A DNA stretch of 64,000 bases from an uncultured Lachnospiraceae bacterium (GTDB taxonomy: Bacteria > Bacillota_A > Clostridia > Lachnospirales > Lachnospiraceae): contig CAJTOU010000003.1 of the NCBI GenBank assembly GCA_910577835.1, positions 62,001 to 126,000 of the forward strand, read 5' to 3'. How positions within the stretch are numbered: the first letter of the stretch is position 1; every line of letters begins with the position of its first letter. Below the pieces are notes generated by a model. The model was not told where the DNA came from. It saw nothing but the letters and a program-made list of their open reading frames with translations, and searched no databases. Positions 8,718-17,909 of this stretch are shown here, piece by piece. The position numbers were made by a program, and so were the translations under genes.

Positions 8718-10161
8718 ATGGAACAAAACAGTGCATACATGTTTGCCGTGGAAAATGCGCTGGAAATGATTTTGATGTTTGACAAAACTGGAAAAATTGT
8801 TTATGCAAATACTGTGGCAAAAAAGCTGCTTGATTATGGAGATGAGATATATGGCCAGAGTATCAGCGATATTTTCCCGAATACTTTCAAAACAGAAAAA
8901 GGGATATTCGAGACAGACTGTTCATTTGGAGAGGAATTCCAGAATCTTGTGGCATACAGGAAAAATCTTACATGTTTTCCCGTTGAAGCAAGACTTATAA
9001 ATTATGCCGCTGATTCCGATATATATATGTATGGCCAATGATATGCTGAAAAAGGAATTTTTAAGCAGAGAAATAGAGCGCGTCAGACAGGAAGCTCAGC
9101 AGGCGATGAAAGTAAAATCTGAATTTGTGGCAAATGTTACACATGAGCTTCGAACTCCGGTAAATGGAATTCTTGGCAATGTCAGGGAGCTGATGAGTGA
9201 AGAACTGGAACCTCAGGTAGAAAAGCCTCTGAAAATTATAGAGCGCTGCTGTGGTGATATGAATAAAATTATTAACAATATTTTGGATTTTTCAAAGCTG
9301 GAGGCTGGAAAATTTACTCTTGAGCCACGGAAATTTGATTTTCGAAATATGCTTGATTATGTAAAGGCCAATCATATCAATAAAATCACGGAAAAGGGAC
9401 TTGAATTTTTTATGACGGTATCCCCGCAGGTGCCACAGCATATAATAGGTGATGAACTGCGGATTGTGCAGATTTTAAATAATCTTCTCTCCAATGCGCT
9501 TAAGTTTACCGCCGTAGGGCAGATTACGGTGGAAATCATCCGGACCGCACAGGTAAATGACAGAATAGAGCTATTTTTTATTGTAAAGGATTCCGGTATC
9601 GGTATTGACAATTCAGATAAGGATAAATTATTTCAGAGTTTTTCACAGGTGGATGCCTCGATTTCAAGAAAGTATGGAGGTACGGGACTTGGCCTTAATA
9701 TCTGCAAGCAGCTTGTGGAGCTGATGGGTGGGACAATCGAGGTGGAGAGTGAGAAGAACCGCGGAAGTACTTTTTCTTTTTCTATATGGGCTGGTGCATG
9801 TGAGGAGGAGACTGTTTCCATACAGATGGAGGATTTAAAGATGCCTTCCTTTACAACAGAAGGACTTTCTGTGGACGAAAGCAGAGAAAGAGCAGAGAAT
9901 ATCCGTCAATATGGTACATCTGAAAATCAGGAAGTTCTGAAAAAAAATCTGTCGAAGCTGATTCTCTGTGTGGAAATGGAAAACTGGGAAAAGGCGGAAA
10001 TGTTTATGGAAACCATCCGTCAGTTGACAGAAGGAGCACCGCGTGAGGTAAGCCGTATTATTTTGCGCTTGAAGATGGCGGTTCAGAAGGAAAATTATGA
10101 TAAGGTAAATGCCGGATTTGAAGAACTGAAGAATCTGCTGGAGTCGGAAGGAAGTGTATAG
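8718..10161 (+). pseudogene. PAS-domain sensor histidine kinase, frameshifted
   Basis: The N-terminal PAS domain (ALEMILMFDKTGKIVYAN) is in one frame to a stop at 9041; the kinase part continues in the next frame from about 9030 to 10161. The kinase has the H-box VTHELRTPVNGILGN, an N-box near NNLLSNALKF, DSGIGI, and a G2 box GGTGLGLNIC, followed by a helical tail of about 110 residues. The frames join exactly if one AT unit is added to the (AT)5 run at 9019-9028, giving DSDIYICMANDM. ATG 8718 is chosen because GGAG (8705-8708) is 9 nt upstream; the ATG at 8709 has no spacing. The downstream kinase alone could still be translated from 9031 or 9040. It is probably the partner kinase of the neighbouring receivers. 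Confidence 0.85.
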
Positions 10162-11268
10162 ATGATTTATGAAGATAAGGAAAGTACGAAGGAAAGCATA
10201 AAACAAAGAGCCATAATGGAGGGAACTGTCAGGGAAAAGAGAAAGATTCTGATTGTAGATGATGTGGAAATGAACAGAATCGTTCTGGAGGAAATTATAA
10301 AAAATATGGGATATGAGCCTGTTCTGGCAGAAGATGGTGAGGAGGCACTTGAGAAGGCGAAGGAATGTATTCCACAGTTGATTTTGACAGATATCTCCAT
10401 GCCGGGAATGAACGGTTATGAGCTGTGCAGTATTTTAAAGAAAAATGAGAAAACAAGAAATATTCCGGTTGTCTTTATTTCTGCATTTGATAATCCACAA
10501 GATATTGTAGAAGGGTTTTCTCTCGGAGGAGAGGACTATATTACGAAGCCGTTTATCCCTGAGCTTGTGCAGGCGAGAGTTATTGTTCATTTGAGACTTT
10601 ATGAAGCGAAGCTGGAACTTATGGAAATGAACAGACGCCTTCAGGTTTCAGTCAGTGAGCAGTTAAAGCAGATGGAGCTGGAGAAAAAGAATATATTATA
10701 TGCTCTGGCAAATATTGCAGCGAAAAATTCTTCATATAAAGAGGAGCATTTGAAAAGACTGGGCAAAAACTGTGGAGTTCTGGCACAGGGTATGCAGCTT
10801 TCACCGTTATTTGAGGATAAGATTTCAGATACTTATATTGATACAATAGAACTGGCGGCACCTTTGTGCGATATTGGAAATATCGGGATACCGATGGAAA
10901 TTTTAAGAAAAAATACTGATTTAACAGAGGAAGAAACCGCTATTGTAAAGACTCATGCGGAGATAGGAGCAAAGCTTTTGCAGGACCTGCATGTAACAAC
11001 TGATTATAATGACTTTATTAAAATGTCTATTGATATTGCTCATTATCATCATGAGAACTGGGATGGAAGCGGATATCCCGACAGGCTGAAGGAGGATAGT
11101 ATTCCACTGTCAGCGCAGATTGTTTCCATAATAGCTACTTATTGTCTGCTGACAGAACAGAATTACAGCAGAGAGGAAGTTCTTGAACTTATGAAGAGGG
11201 ATTCAGGTGTGAAATTCAATCCGGATATTTTCAGTATATGCTGCAAAATTTCTCGTCAGTTTTGCTGA
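10162..11268 (+). CDS. Response regulator with degenerate HD-GYP domain
   Basis: A 368-residue receiver plus HD-GYP-like protein. The receiver has D33-D34, phospho-acceptor D77 (LILTDISMPGMNG) and K128. The output domain keeps AHYHHENWDGSGYP (291-304), but the HD dyad is Cys234-Asp235, the following GK is GN (LCDIGNIGIP), and the later DVYDAL metal region reads ATYCLL. It is therefore predicted not to hydrolyse cyclic di-GMP and may instead bind nucleotide or partner the active HD-GYP protein encoded two genes upstream. Its ATG directly abuts the kinase stop codon, implying translational coupling. Confidence 0.88.
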   Translation: MIYEDKESTKESIKQRAIMEGTVREKRKILIVDDVEMNRIVLEEIIKNMGYEPVLAEDGEEALEKAKECIPQLILTDISMPGMNGYELCSILKKNEKTRNIPVVFISAFDNPQDIVEGFSLGGEDYITKPFIPELVQARVIVHLRLYEAKLELMEMNRRLQVSVSEQLKQMELEKKNILYALANIAAKNSSYKEEHLKRLGKNCGVLAQGMQLSPLFEDKISDTYIDTIELAAPLCDIGNIGIPMEILRKNTDLTEEETAIVKTHAEIGAKLLQDLHVTTDYNDFIKMSIDIAHYHHENWDGSGYPDRLKEDSIPLSAQIVSIIATYCLLTEQNYSREEVLELMKRDSGVKFNPDIFSICCKISRQFC

Positions 11269-11334
11269 TTGAGAAAACTTTATCAAGCAGTCAACACAGA
11301 TGTTGGTTGCGTAATTTACAGGAGGAATGTAGGC

Positions 11335-12150
11335 TTGATTACGGATGAAGAGTTTTTGAAAGTTTCGTCTTATATGAAACAGAATTATGGAATTGATTTA
11401 AGTCAGAAAAAGGTAATTGTAAACGGAAGACTGGAAAATCATATCAAGTCGGGCGGCTGGAAAAATCTTCATGACTATATGGAGGCCATGAAAAAGGACC
11501 AGTCGGGAGAGCTGGAAAAGATGCTGGTCAATCTTTTGACAACAAATCATACATATTTTATGAGGGAGTTTGAGCATTTTGAGTATTTTAAAACAGTTGT
11601 GCTTCCGTGGCTGAAAACAAAAGAAAGCAAAACAAAGGATTTACGTATCTGGTGTGGGGCAGCCTCCACAGGAGAGGAACCCTATATGATTGCAATGGTG
11701 CTCTCAGACTTTTTTGGTTTAGAGCGCGGGTCATGGGATACAAAACTTTTGGCAACAGATATCTCCACAAGAGCACTTATGCAGGCAATGGCAGGAGTGT
11801 ATACTGCAGAGCAGCTTACAAATCTTCCTGACCAATGGAAGAAACATTTTTTTACACCCGTTGCAGGCGGCAGCCAGTATGCGGTGAAGGATGAACTGAA
11901 AAGAGAGATTCTTTTCCGGCAGTTTAATCTGATGGAGCCGTTTCCGTTTAAAAATAAAATGCATACGGTCTTTCTGCGCAATGTAATGATTTATTTTGAT
12001 GCAAAGACAAAGAGGGACTTGGTGCAGAAGGTATATGATTGTCTGATACCGGGAGGTTATCTGTTTATCGGAACAACAGAGACACTTGATAGAAATACTT
12101 CGCCGTTTCAGATTATTAAGCCGTCAATATTTAGAAAAAAGGAAGGATGA
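11335..12150 (+). CDS. cheR: Chemotaxis protein methyltransferase CheR
   Basis: SAM-dependent methyltransferase that methylates glutamates on chemoreceptors. An N-terminal helical domain (about 1-70) is followed by the Rossmann methyltransferase domain with IWCGAASTGEEPY (SAM loop), LLATDIS, and LRNVMIYFD. I choose TTG 11335 because AGGAGG (11320-11325) lies 9 nt upstream and it gives 271 residues, the usual CheR length; the frame is open back to 11269 but that region has no ribosome site. It sits between the degenerate HD-GYP gene and cheB. The receptor gene downstream lacks an obvious tethering pentapeptide. Confidence 0.93.
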   Translation: MITDEEFLKVSSYMKQNYGIDLSQKKVIVNGRLENHIKSGGWKNLHDYMEAMKKDQSGELEKMLVNLLTTNHTYFMREFEHFEYFKTVVLPWLKTKESKTKDLRIWCGAASTGEEPYMIAMVLSDFFGLERGSWDTKLLATDISTRALMQAMAGVYTAEQLTNLPDQWKKHFFTPVAGGSQYAVKDELKREILFRQFNLMEPFPFKNKMHTVFLRNVMIYFDAKTKRDLVQKVYDCLIPGGYLFIGTTETLDRNTSPFQIIKPSIFRKKEG

Positions 12151-12159
12151 GTATAGATT

Positions 12160-13194
12160 ATGAAACCAATTAAGGTTTTGGTAACAGAGGATTCGATTGT
12201 ATTCCGTGAGCTGTTGGTTCAAAATCTGAGCAGAGACCCGGCGATACAGGTGGTGGCAGTTGCAAAGGACCCTTTTGAGGCAAGAGATGCCATTTTGCAG
12301 TATCATCCCGATGTTATGACATTGGATGTAGAGCTTCCGAGAATGAGTGGAATCGAATTTTTAAGAAAACTGATACCTCAATATCCGCTTCCTGTTGTAG
12401 TTATCAGCTCCCTGAGTGATAAAGTATTTGATGCGCTGAATGCCGGCGCGGTGGATTTTGTGGCAAAGCCAAGTATATCAAACAGAAAACAGTTAGAGGA
12501 TTTTATCAGAAATGAGCTTCTGGTCAAAATTAAAATCGCATCTACGGTAAAAATCAGCAATATTAAAAAGACAGTTGCATTACAGCAGCAACAGCAGCAG
12601 CTTGCACATGAAAAGGGAAGCAGTCTTCTGCTTGCCATCGGAGCTTCAACAGGAGGTACAGAAGCGATATTTGCTGTGGCAAAGGAGCTTGGCACAGATA
12701 TTCCGGGGGTAGTAGTGGTACAGCATATGCCGCCCGGATTTACCCAGATGTATGCAAAGAGACTTGATGACCAGTGCAGAATCCATGTGAAGGAGGCCAG
12801 AACCGGAGACAGGGTTATGCCGGGACATATGCTGATAGCACCGGGTGGAGATATGCATATGCATCTGGTAAAGGTAAACGGAGTCTATCAGGTGGAAATC
12901 AAGGCGGGACCGAAGGTAAACGGTCATTGTCCGTCGGTAGATGTGCTGTTTGAATCAGTTGCAAAGGTAGCAAAGAATCATGCGGTAGGTGTTATTCTGA
13001 CCGGAATGGGCGGAGATGGCGCAAAAGGCCTGCTTTCGATGAAAAAGGCAGGTGCCAGAACAGTAGGACAGGATGAATCTACCTGTGTGGTTTATGGTAT
13101 GCCGAAGGTCGCATATGACCTGGGGGCAGTGGAATATCAGGAGAAATTGGATGATATTCCAAAAAGAATATATTCATTATTAAATAAAATGTAA
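12160..13194 (+). CDS. cheB: Chemotaxis methylesterase CheB
   Basis: Two-domain protein-glutamate methylesterase/deamidase (344 residues). The receiver (1-120) has D11 and phospho-acceptor D56 (VMTLDVELP). A linker with six consecutive glutamines (142-147, CAG/CAA repeats) leads to the catalytic domain with the triad S163 (GASTGGTEAI), H189 (VQHMPPGF) and D286 (TGMGGDGAKG). It reverses CheR methylation when phosphorylated by CheA. It starts 10 bp after cheR. The glutamine codon run is a potential length-variable site. Confidence 0.96.
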   Translation: MKPIKVLVTEDSIVFRELLVQNLSRDPAIQVVAVAKDPFEARDAILQYHPDVMTLDVELPRMSGIEFLRKLIPQYPLPVVVISSLSDKVFDALNAGAVDFVAKPSISNRKQLEDFIRNELLVKIKIASTVKISNIKKTVALQQQQQQLAHEKGSSLLLAIGASTGGTEAIFAVAKELGTDIPGVVVVQHMPPGFTQMYAKRLDDQCRIHVKEARTGDRVMPGHMLIAPGGDMHMHLVKVNGVYQVEIKAGPKVNGHCPSVDVLFESVAKVAKNHAVGVILTGMGGDGAKGLLSMKKAGARTVGQDESTCVVYGMPKVAYDLGAVEYQEKLDDIPKRIYSLLNKM

Positions 13195-13205
13195 AGGAGA
13201 ACGAC

Positions 13206-13598
13206 ATGAAAATTCTATTGGCAGAAGACGATTTTGCGACAAGAAAATTTATGGTAAATTTTCTGTCGAAGTATGGCGAATGTGATGTAACTGTGGACGG
13301 AATGGAAGCAGTAGATGCATTTATGATGGCTCTGGAAGACGACGAGCCTTACGATTTGGTATGCCTTGATATTATGATGCCTGTCATGGATGGATATCAG
13401 GCACTTGTAGGTATCCGCAATCTGGAAAAAGACAGAAACATTCCAGAAGATAAAGCGGTAAAGGTTATTATGACTACTGCTTTAAATGAAGAACGAAATG
13501 TCAAGATGGCATTTGAGCTGGGATGTACCATATATTCCGGCAAGCCTATTGACCAAGACAGATTTGAGCAGGCACTGAAAAAGCTCAACCTGATATAA
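13206..13598 (+). CDS. CheY-like single-domain response regulator
   Basis: A 130-residue stand-alone receiver with D8-D9, phospho-acceptor D55 (LVCLDIMMP), T90/T91 and K113 (SGKPI), i.e. all the residues for phosphorylation. Position between cheB and cheA suggests it is phosphorylated by CheA and carries the signal to the flagellar switch. Its sequence differs from classical CheY after the active site, so the family name cheY is likely but not certain. An AAGGAG site precedes the ATG. Confidence 0.85.
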   Translation: MKILLAEDDFATRKFMVNFLSKYGECDVTVDGMEAVDAFMMALEDDEPYDLVCLDIMMPVMDGYQALVGIRNLEKDRNIPEDKAVKVIMTTALNEERNVKMAFELGCTIYSGKPIDQDRFEQALKKLNLI

Positions 13599-13622
13599 TT
13601 AAAATCTGACAGGATTAGAACC

Positions 13623-13670
13623 TGAATTCAATACAATCTGAATTTAGTACAATTTGAATTATAATAACAT
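13623..13670. repeat. Degenerate 16-bp tandem repeat before cheA
   Basis: Three consecutive 16-bp units, each beginning TGAATT (13623, 13639, 13655), fill the spacer between the cheY-like gene and cheA. Units one and two share TGAATT..A.TACAAT.; unit three is more diverged. Confidence 0.6.
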
Positions 13671-13697
13671 GTTAGAATATGCAGAAAGGAGAAGGAT

Positions 13698-15854
13698 ATG
13701 GCAGAAGAATTTAATACAGACGGTATGCTGGACATATATTTGTTTGAAAATGAGCAGCTTTTGGAGCAGCTTCAGGATATCGTTCTGGAACAGAAGGATG
13801 CAGATTCTTTTGATGAAGAAAGCATAAATGAAATATTCCGAACGATGCATACCATTAAAGGCTCTTCGGGCATTATGATGTTTGATGATATAACGGCAGT
13901 GTCGCATAAGCTGGAAGATGTCTTTTATTATCTGAGAGAGTCCCATCCCCAAAATGTGCCTCATCTGGAATTAGTAGAACATGTATTGGAGGTAGCAGAT
14001 TTCATTTCTGGAGAAATGGAAAAAATAAAAAACGGCGAATCTGCTGACGGTGACTCAAAGGATATTATTACAAAGCTTGACAAGTTTCTTGATAAAATCC
14101 AAAACGGAGGAGATGGCAAGGAAGCAGAGGAAATTCCAAAGAATGTCCATGAGGAGCCGACGCAGTTTTATATTGCGCCTGTTGCCACCAGTGCCAGTCA
14201 TTTTTTCAAAATTTATATTACCTTTTTTCCGGATACGGATATGGTCAATGTCCATGCCTATAAAGTGGTATATGCATTAAAGGAGATAGCAGAGGATTTG
14301 CTGTATTCTCCAGAGGATATTATTTCTGATGAATCTGCGGCAGAGACAATTTTGAATGAAGGATTTCGTATTCTTCTGCAGGCGCAGAGCACTGAGGAAG
14401 AAATAAGAAATATCATCGGCGTAGGTTATGATATTAAGCATGTAAGCGTTTATGAGTGTAAGGCAGAAGAGTTCCTTCAGGGATTCGATTTCGGGGAACA
14501 GGAAGATACTCCGGCGATTGATTTGCTTTCCAGTGTGGAAGAAATCGAGGCCAAGGTCAAACCAGCCGAAGGAGTGGCAAAAGAGCCAGAGAAGTCGGCA
14601 AAGCCTCAGATAGCACCGGGTGATTTCGTCATTAAATCCAAGGAGCCGGGCAAACATAAGAAACTGGCAAAAGATAAGAAGGGAGAGAAATCTACCTTTA
14701 TCAGCGTCAATGTAAGCAAGATGGACCAGTTGATGGATTTAATCGGAGAGCTGGTTATTGCGGAATCTGTGGTACTGCAAAATCCTGATTTGAAGGTACC
14801 CGGCTTAAACCTTACAAATTTTAACAAGGCGGCTGCCCAGATGGCAAAGATTTCTACGGATTTGCAGAATGTAATTATGTCCATGAGAATGGTTCCGCTG
14901 ACGAATACTTTCCAGAAGATGAACCGTATTGTCTTTGACGTATCGAGAAAGCTGGGCAAGGATATTGAGTTTGAGATGGTGGGTGAAAACACCGAGGTAG
15001 ACAAAAATATTATCGAGCATATTTCAGACCCTCTGATGCATCTGGTGCGTAATGCGGTAGACCATGGAATTGAAACGCAGGAAGAGCGAGAGGCAAGCGG
15101 CAAGACCGATAAGGGCAAGGTAACTCTGTCAGCGAAGAATGAATCCGGCAAGGTATGGATTACCGTGGAGGATAATGGAAAAGGTCTTGACAGGGAAAAG
15201 ATACTTGCAAAGGCCAAAAAACAGGGGCTTCTGGATGAAAGCAAGCCCGAATCCGCTTATTCGGACAAGGAAATATATCAGTTTATTACCTATGCCGGCT
15301 TTTCAACGAATGAGCAGGTAACGGAATATTCCGGAAGAGGCGTCGGCATGGATGTAGTAGTTCAGAATATCCAGAGTATCGGCGGTTCGCTTGAAATAGA
15401 CAGTACACCGGGACATGGAAGTACTATGAGTCTGAAGATTCCGCTTACACTGGCAATTATAGACGGAACCGTTTTTGAGACAGGAGAATCCTCCTTTGTA
15501 CTGGAGACAGGCGCGATTAAGGAGTTTGTTCATGTAAATGAGGATATGATGATTCATGAGCCGAACGGGGAGGAATTCATTATGCTTTATGGTGAGTGTC
15601 TTCCGGTGCTTCGTCTGGGCGAGTGGTATGGACTGCATAAATACCAGACTTCTGTTGATAATGGAATGATGCTGATTATTGAAGTAGACGACAAGAAAAT
15701 CAGTCTTTTTGTTGATAAGCTGATTGGACAGCAGGAGATTGTGGTAAAACCGATACCGGCTTATATAAAGAAGGTAAAAGGTCTGTCGGGCTGTACACAG
15801 CTTGGAGACGGAAGCATTGCTTTGATACTGGACCCTGTTGGATTAATAGAATGA
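13698..15854 (+). CDS. cheA: Chemotaxis histidine kinase CheA
   Basis: A 718-residue CheA with the usual five domains: P1 phosphotransfer with H51 in TMHTIKGSSGIM; a P2-like region (about 150-265); P3 dimerisation (about 325-395); P4 ATPase with the N-box HLVRNAVDHGIE, DNGKGL and GRGVGMDVV; and a C-terminal CheW-like P5 (about 585-718). It autophosphorylates in receptor arrays and passes phosphate to the CheY-like protein and CheB. cheW follows by 44 bp. The stop codon lies inside a short tandem repeat (15840-15879). Confidence 0.97.
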   Translation: MAEEFNTDGMLDIYLFENEQLLEQLQDIVLEQKDADSFDEESINEIFRTMHTIKGSSGIMMFDDITAVSHKLEDVFYYLRESHPQNVPHLELVEHVLEVADFISGEMEKIKNGESADGDSKDIITKLDKFLDKIQNGGDGKEAEEIPKNVHEEPTQFYIAPVATSASHFFKIYITFFPDTDMVNVHAYKVVYALKEIAEDLLYSPEDIISDESAAETILNEGFRILLQAQSTEEEIRNIIGVGYDIKHVSVYECKAEEFLQGFDFGEQEDTPAIDLLSSVEEIEAKVKPAEGVAKEPEKSAKPQIAPGDFVIKSKEPGKHKKLAKDKKGEKSTFISVNVSKMDQLMDLIGELVIAESVVLQNPDLKVPGLNLTNFNKAAAQMAKISTDLQNVIMSMRMVPLTNTFQKMNRIVFDVSRKLGKDIEFEMVGENTEVDKNIIEHISDPLMHLVRNAVDHGIETQEEREASGKTDKGKVTLSAKNESGKVWITVEDNGKGLDREKILAKAKKQGLLDESKPESAYSDKEIYQFITYAGFSTNEQVTEYSGRGVGMDVVVQNIQSIGGSLEIDSTPGHGSTMSLKIPLTLAIIDGTVFETGESSFVLETGAIKEFVHVNEDMMIHEPNGEEFIMLYGECLPVLRLGEWYGLHKYQTSVDNGMMLIIEVDDKKISLFVDKLIGQQEIVVKPIPAYIKKVKGLSGCTQLGDGSIALILDPVGLIE

Positions 15855-15879
15855 TATTCGGATTAGTAGAATAGTATAT
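15840..15879. repeat. 20-bp tandem repeat across the cheA stop
   Basis: Two adjacent 20-bp units, GGATTAATAGAATGATATTC and GGATTAGTAGAATAGTATAT, differ at about five positions. The first contains the last codons and stop of cheA, the second fills the cheA-cheW spacer. Confidence 0.6.
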
Positions 15880-15898
15880 AGAAAGGAAAAAGATACCC

Positions 15899-16447
15899 AT
15901 GGCTGAAACAAGCGAAATAAGAAGATTAGATGCCCAGAATTCAGTGGATGAGCATGAAACACAAAAGGGCAAATATATGACCTTTAAATCAGGAAATGAG
16001 TATTTCGGCCTGAAAATCCAGTATGTCGACCAGATTATCGGATTTCAGACTATTACGGCGATTCCTGAGACGGAGGATTATATTAAGGGCCTTATTAACC
16101 TGAGAGGAAAAATTATTCCTGTAATTGATGTAAGACTGCGATTTAAGCAGGAGCCTTTTGAGTATAATGACAGAACCTGTATTATTGTCATTAATGTAAA
16201 ATCTACCGTGGTTGGACTAATTGTGGAAAAAATAGCAGAGGTGGTTGAAATTAAGGAAGAGAATATACTTCCACCGCCTTCAATCGGACGGGATAAACAG
16301 GCTCATAATAAATATGTATATGGAATTGGAAAAGTCGGCGATACTGTAAAATTGTTACTGGACCCGGATAAGCTGTTGAATGATGAAGATTTGTCAATTG
16401 CTGAGCAGGCAAATGATATGATGATTGATGAAGAAGGAGATGTGTAA
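15899..16447 (+). CDS. cheW: Chemotaxis coupling protein CheW
   Basis: A 182-residue SH3-like coupling protein with a core of about 140 residues (about 25-165) carrying INLRGKIIPVIDVRLRF and VGLIVEKIAEVVEI. It links receptors to CheA. There are short extra tails at both ends (a polar 20-residue N-terminus and an acidic C-terminus). The downstream receptor ATG is 3 bp after the cheW stop, suggesting translational coupling and shared dosage. Confidence 0.95.
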   Translation: MAETSEIRRLDAQNSVDEHETQKGKYMTFKSGNEYFGLKIQYVDQIIGFQTITAIPETEDYIKGLINLRGKIIPVIDVRLRFKQEPFEYNDRTCIIVINVKSTVVGLIVEKIAEVVEIKEENILPPPSIGRDKQAHNKYVYGIGKVGDTVKLLLDPDKLLNDEDLSIAEQANDMMIDEEGDV

Positions 16448-16450
16448 ACG

Positions 16451-17794
16451 ATGAGTAGCATGAAGGTGAAAACAAAATTGGTTTTGGGATTTACAGTCCC
16501 AATTGTATTGACCCTTATCAATGTAGTATTGGGTAATTTGATAACAGAATGGAGTCAGGATGCAAAGGACCAGGAAAGTTTTCTGGCTGCGTCCAAGCTT
16601 GGAACATATGGTCTTATGGTAATATCAATTGTGATTACAGTAGTGATTGCACTTTCGATTATCAAGACGATTGAGAAATCAGTCGAGCAGCTATCCAGAG
16701 CGGCAGCGGATATTGCCACAGGTAAGGTTGATATTGAACTGGTAAAATATCATAATGATGAATTTGGAGATTTGGTAGATGAGTATGGCAAGGTAATAGA
16801 AAATATCAGATATCAGGCTCACATTGCAGAAGAAGTATCAAATGGAAATCTGACAATTACAGTTAATCCAAGCTCTTCTGAGGATTTGCTTGGCAATTCC
16901 TTAAGAAAGCTGGTAGATGATAATTTTCATGCATTATCAAATATCAATGAAGCAGCTTCGCAGGTAACAATCAGTTCTTCACAGGTGGCAAGTGCAAGCC
17001 AGTCGCTGGCACAAGGTTCAACAGAACAGGCAAGCGCAATTCAGCAGATTACTGCATCCATTGATGAAATTGCAGAAAAAACAGGTCAGAATGCAGAGCA
17101 GGCAAATGCTGCTGCAAATCTGGTAGTAAATGCAATCAGTGAAGTACAGCATGGAAATACACAAATGCAGGATTTAATGACTGCCATGCAGGATATTAAC
17201 AGGTCTTCAGAAAGTATTTCCAAGATTATCAAGACAATTGACAATATTGCATTCCAGACTAATATTCTTGCGTTAAATGCAGCAGTAGAGGCAGCAAGAG
17301 CAGGTGAGGCAGGCAAGGGCTTTGCTGTTGTGGCAGAGGAAGTCAGAAGTCTTGCAGCCATGAGTGCGGCAGCAGCAAAGGAAACTGCTGAACTGATTGA
17401 AGATTCGATTGATAAAGTAAGTGCAGGTTCACAGATTGTAGATAATACTGCAAAGGCTATGGAAGCAATTACAAGTGTAGTACAGGAAAGTGAAGTGATT
17501 ATCAACGGCATTGCGGAGTCTTCCAATTATCAGGCAACCGCAGTAGCACAGATTGAGCAGGCGATTACACAGGTATCACAGGTAGTGCAGACAAATTCCG
17601 CTACCAGTGAGGAGTGTGCGGCAGCCAGCGAAGAGCTGTCCAATCAGGCAGCCAGCATGAGAGATATGCTTTCTATTTATAATCTTGGAAGTGGAAGCTC
17701 ATCTTCATACAGAGGAAGTGCTAATACATCATCTTCAGTATCTAATATGAATGAGCAGGTTATCTCACTTGGAGACGGATTTGGAAAATACTAA
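16451..17794 (+). CDS. Methyl-accepting chemotaxis protein
   Basis: A 447-residue receptor with two membrane segments (about 10-32 and 53-72) separated by only about 20 residues, so it has essentially no extracellular sensor domain. A HAMP region (about 73-125) and the cytoplasmic signalling domain follow; the conserved tip reads AVVAEEVRSLAAMSAAAAKE. It may sense membrane state or internal cues, or work in mixed arrays with other receptors. The C-terminus is Ser-rich and lacks a clear CheR-binding pentapeptide. It is the last gene of the operon. Confidence 0.95.
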   Translation: MSSMKVKTKLVLGFTVPIVLTLINVVLGNLITEWSQDAKDQESFLAASKLGTYGLMVISIVITVVIALSIIKTIEKSVEQLSRAAADIATGKVDIELVKYHNDEFGDLVDEYGKVIENIRYQAHIAEEVSNGNLTITVNPSSSEDLLGNSLRKLVDDNFHALSNINEAASQVTISSSQVASASQSLAQGSTEQASAIQQITASIDEIAEKTGQNAEQANAAANLVVNAISEVQHGNTQMQDLMTAMQDINRSSESISKIIKTIDNIAFQTNILALNAAVEAARAGEAGKGFAVVAEEVRSLAAMSAAAAKETAELIEDSIDKVSAGSQIVDNTAKAMEAITSVVQESEVIINGIAESSNYQATAVAQIEQAITQVSQVVQTNSATSEECAAASEELSNQAASMRDMLSIYNLGSGSSSSYRGSANTSSSVSNMNEQVISLGDGFGKY

Positions 17795-17821
17795 AAAATA
17801 GAAATTTGTAAATAAATTTTT

Positions 17822-17871
17822 ATAATAAAGGAATGAGGTAGAATAAACTACCTCATTCCTTTATTATTTTT
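17822..17871. terminator. Bidirectional terminator, MCP / spoIID
   Basis: A 20-bp perfect stem (17822-17841 with 17848-17867; core AAAGGAATGAGGTAG/CTACCTCATTCCTTT), 6-nt loop, with T-rich sequence on the plus side and an A-rich run on the other. It separates the convergent receptor and spoIID genes. Confidence 0.92.
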
Positions 17872-17909
17872 GCAAAATTATTCGAATAGTATACTATTCA
17901 GTTAATATA

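Noticed and set aside
11269..11337. CheR start at TTG 11269
   Set aside because: It directly follows the upstream stop codon, lacks a ribosome site and adds 22 residues not expected in CheR. TTG 11335 has AGGAGG at the right distance.
14606..15244. Minus-strand ORF of 212 codons
   Set aside because: It is an antisense shadow of cheA. Its composition is that of the complement and there is no start context.
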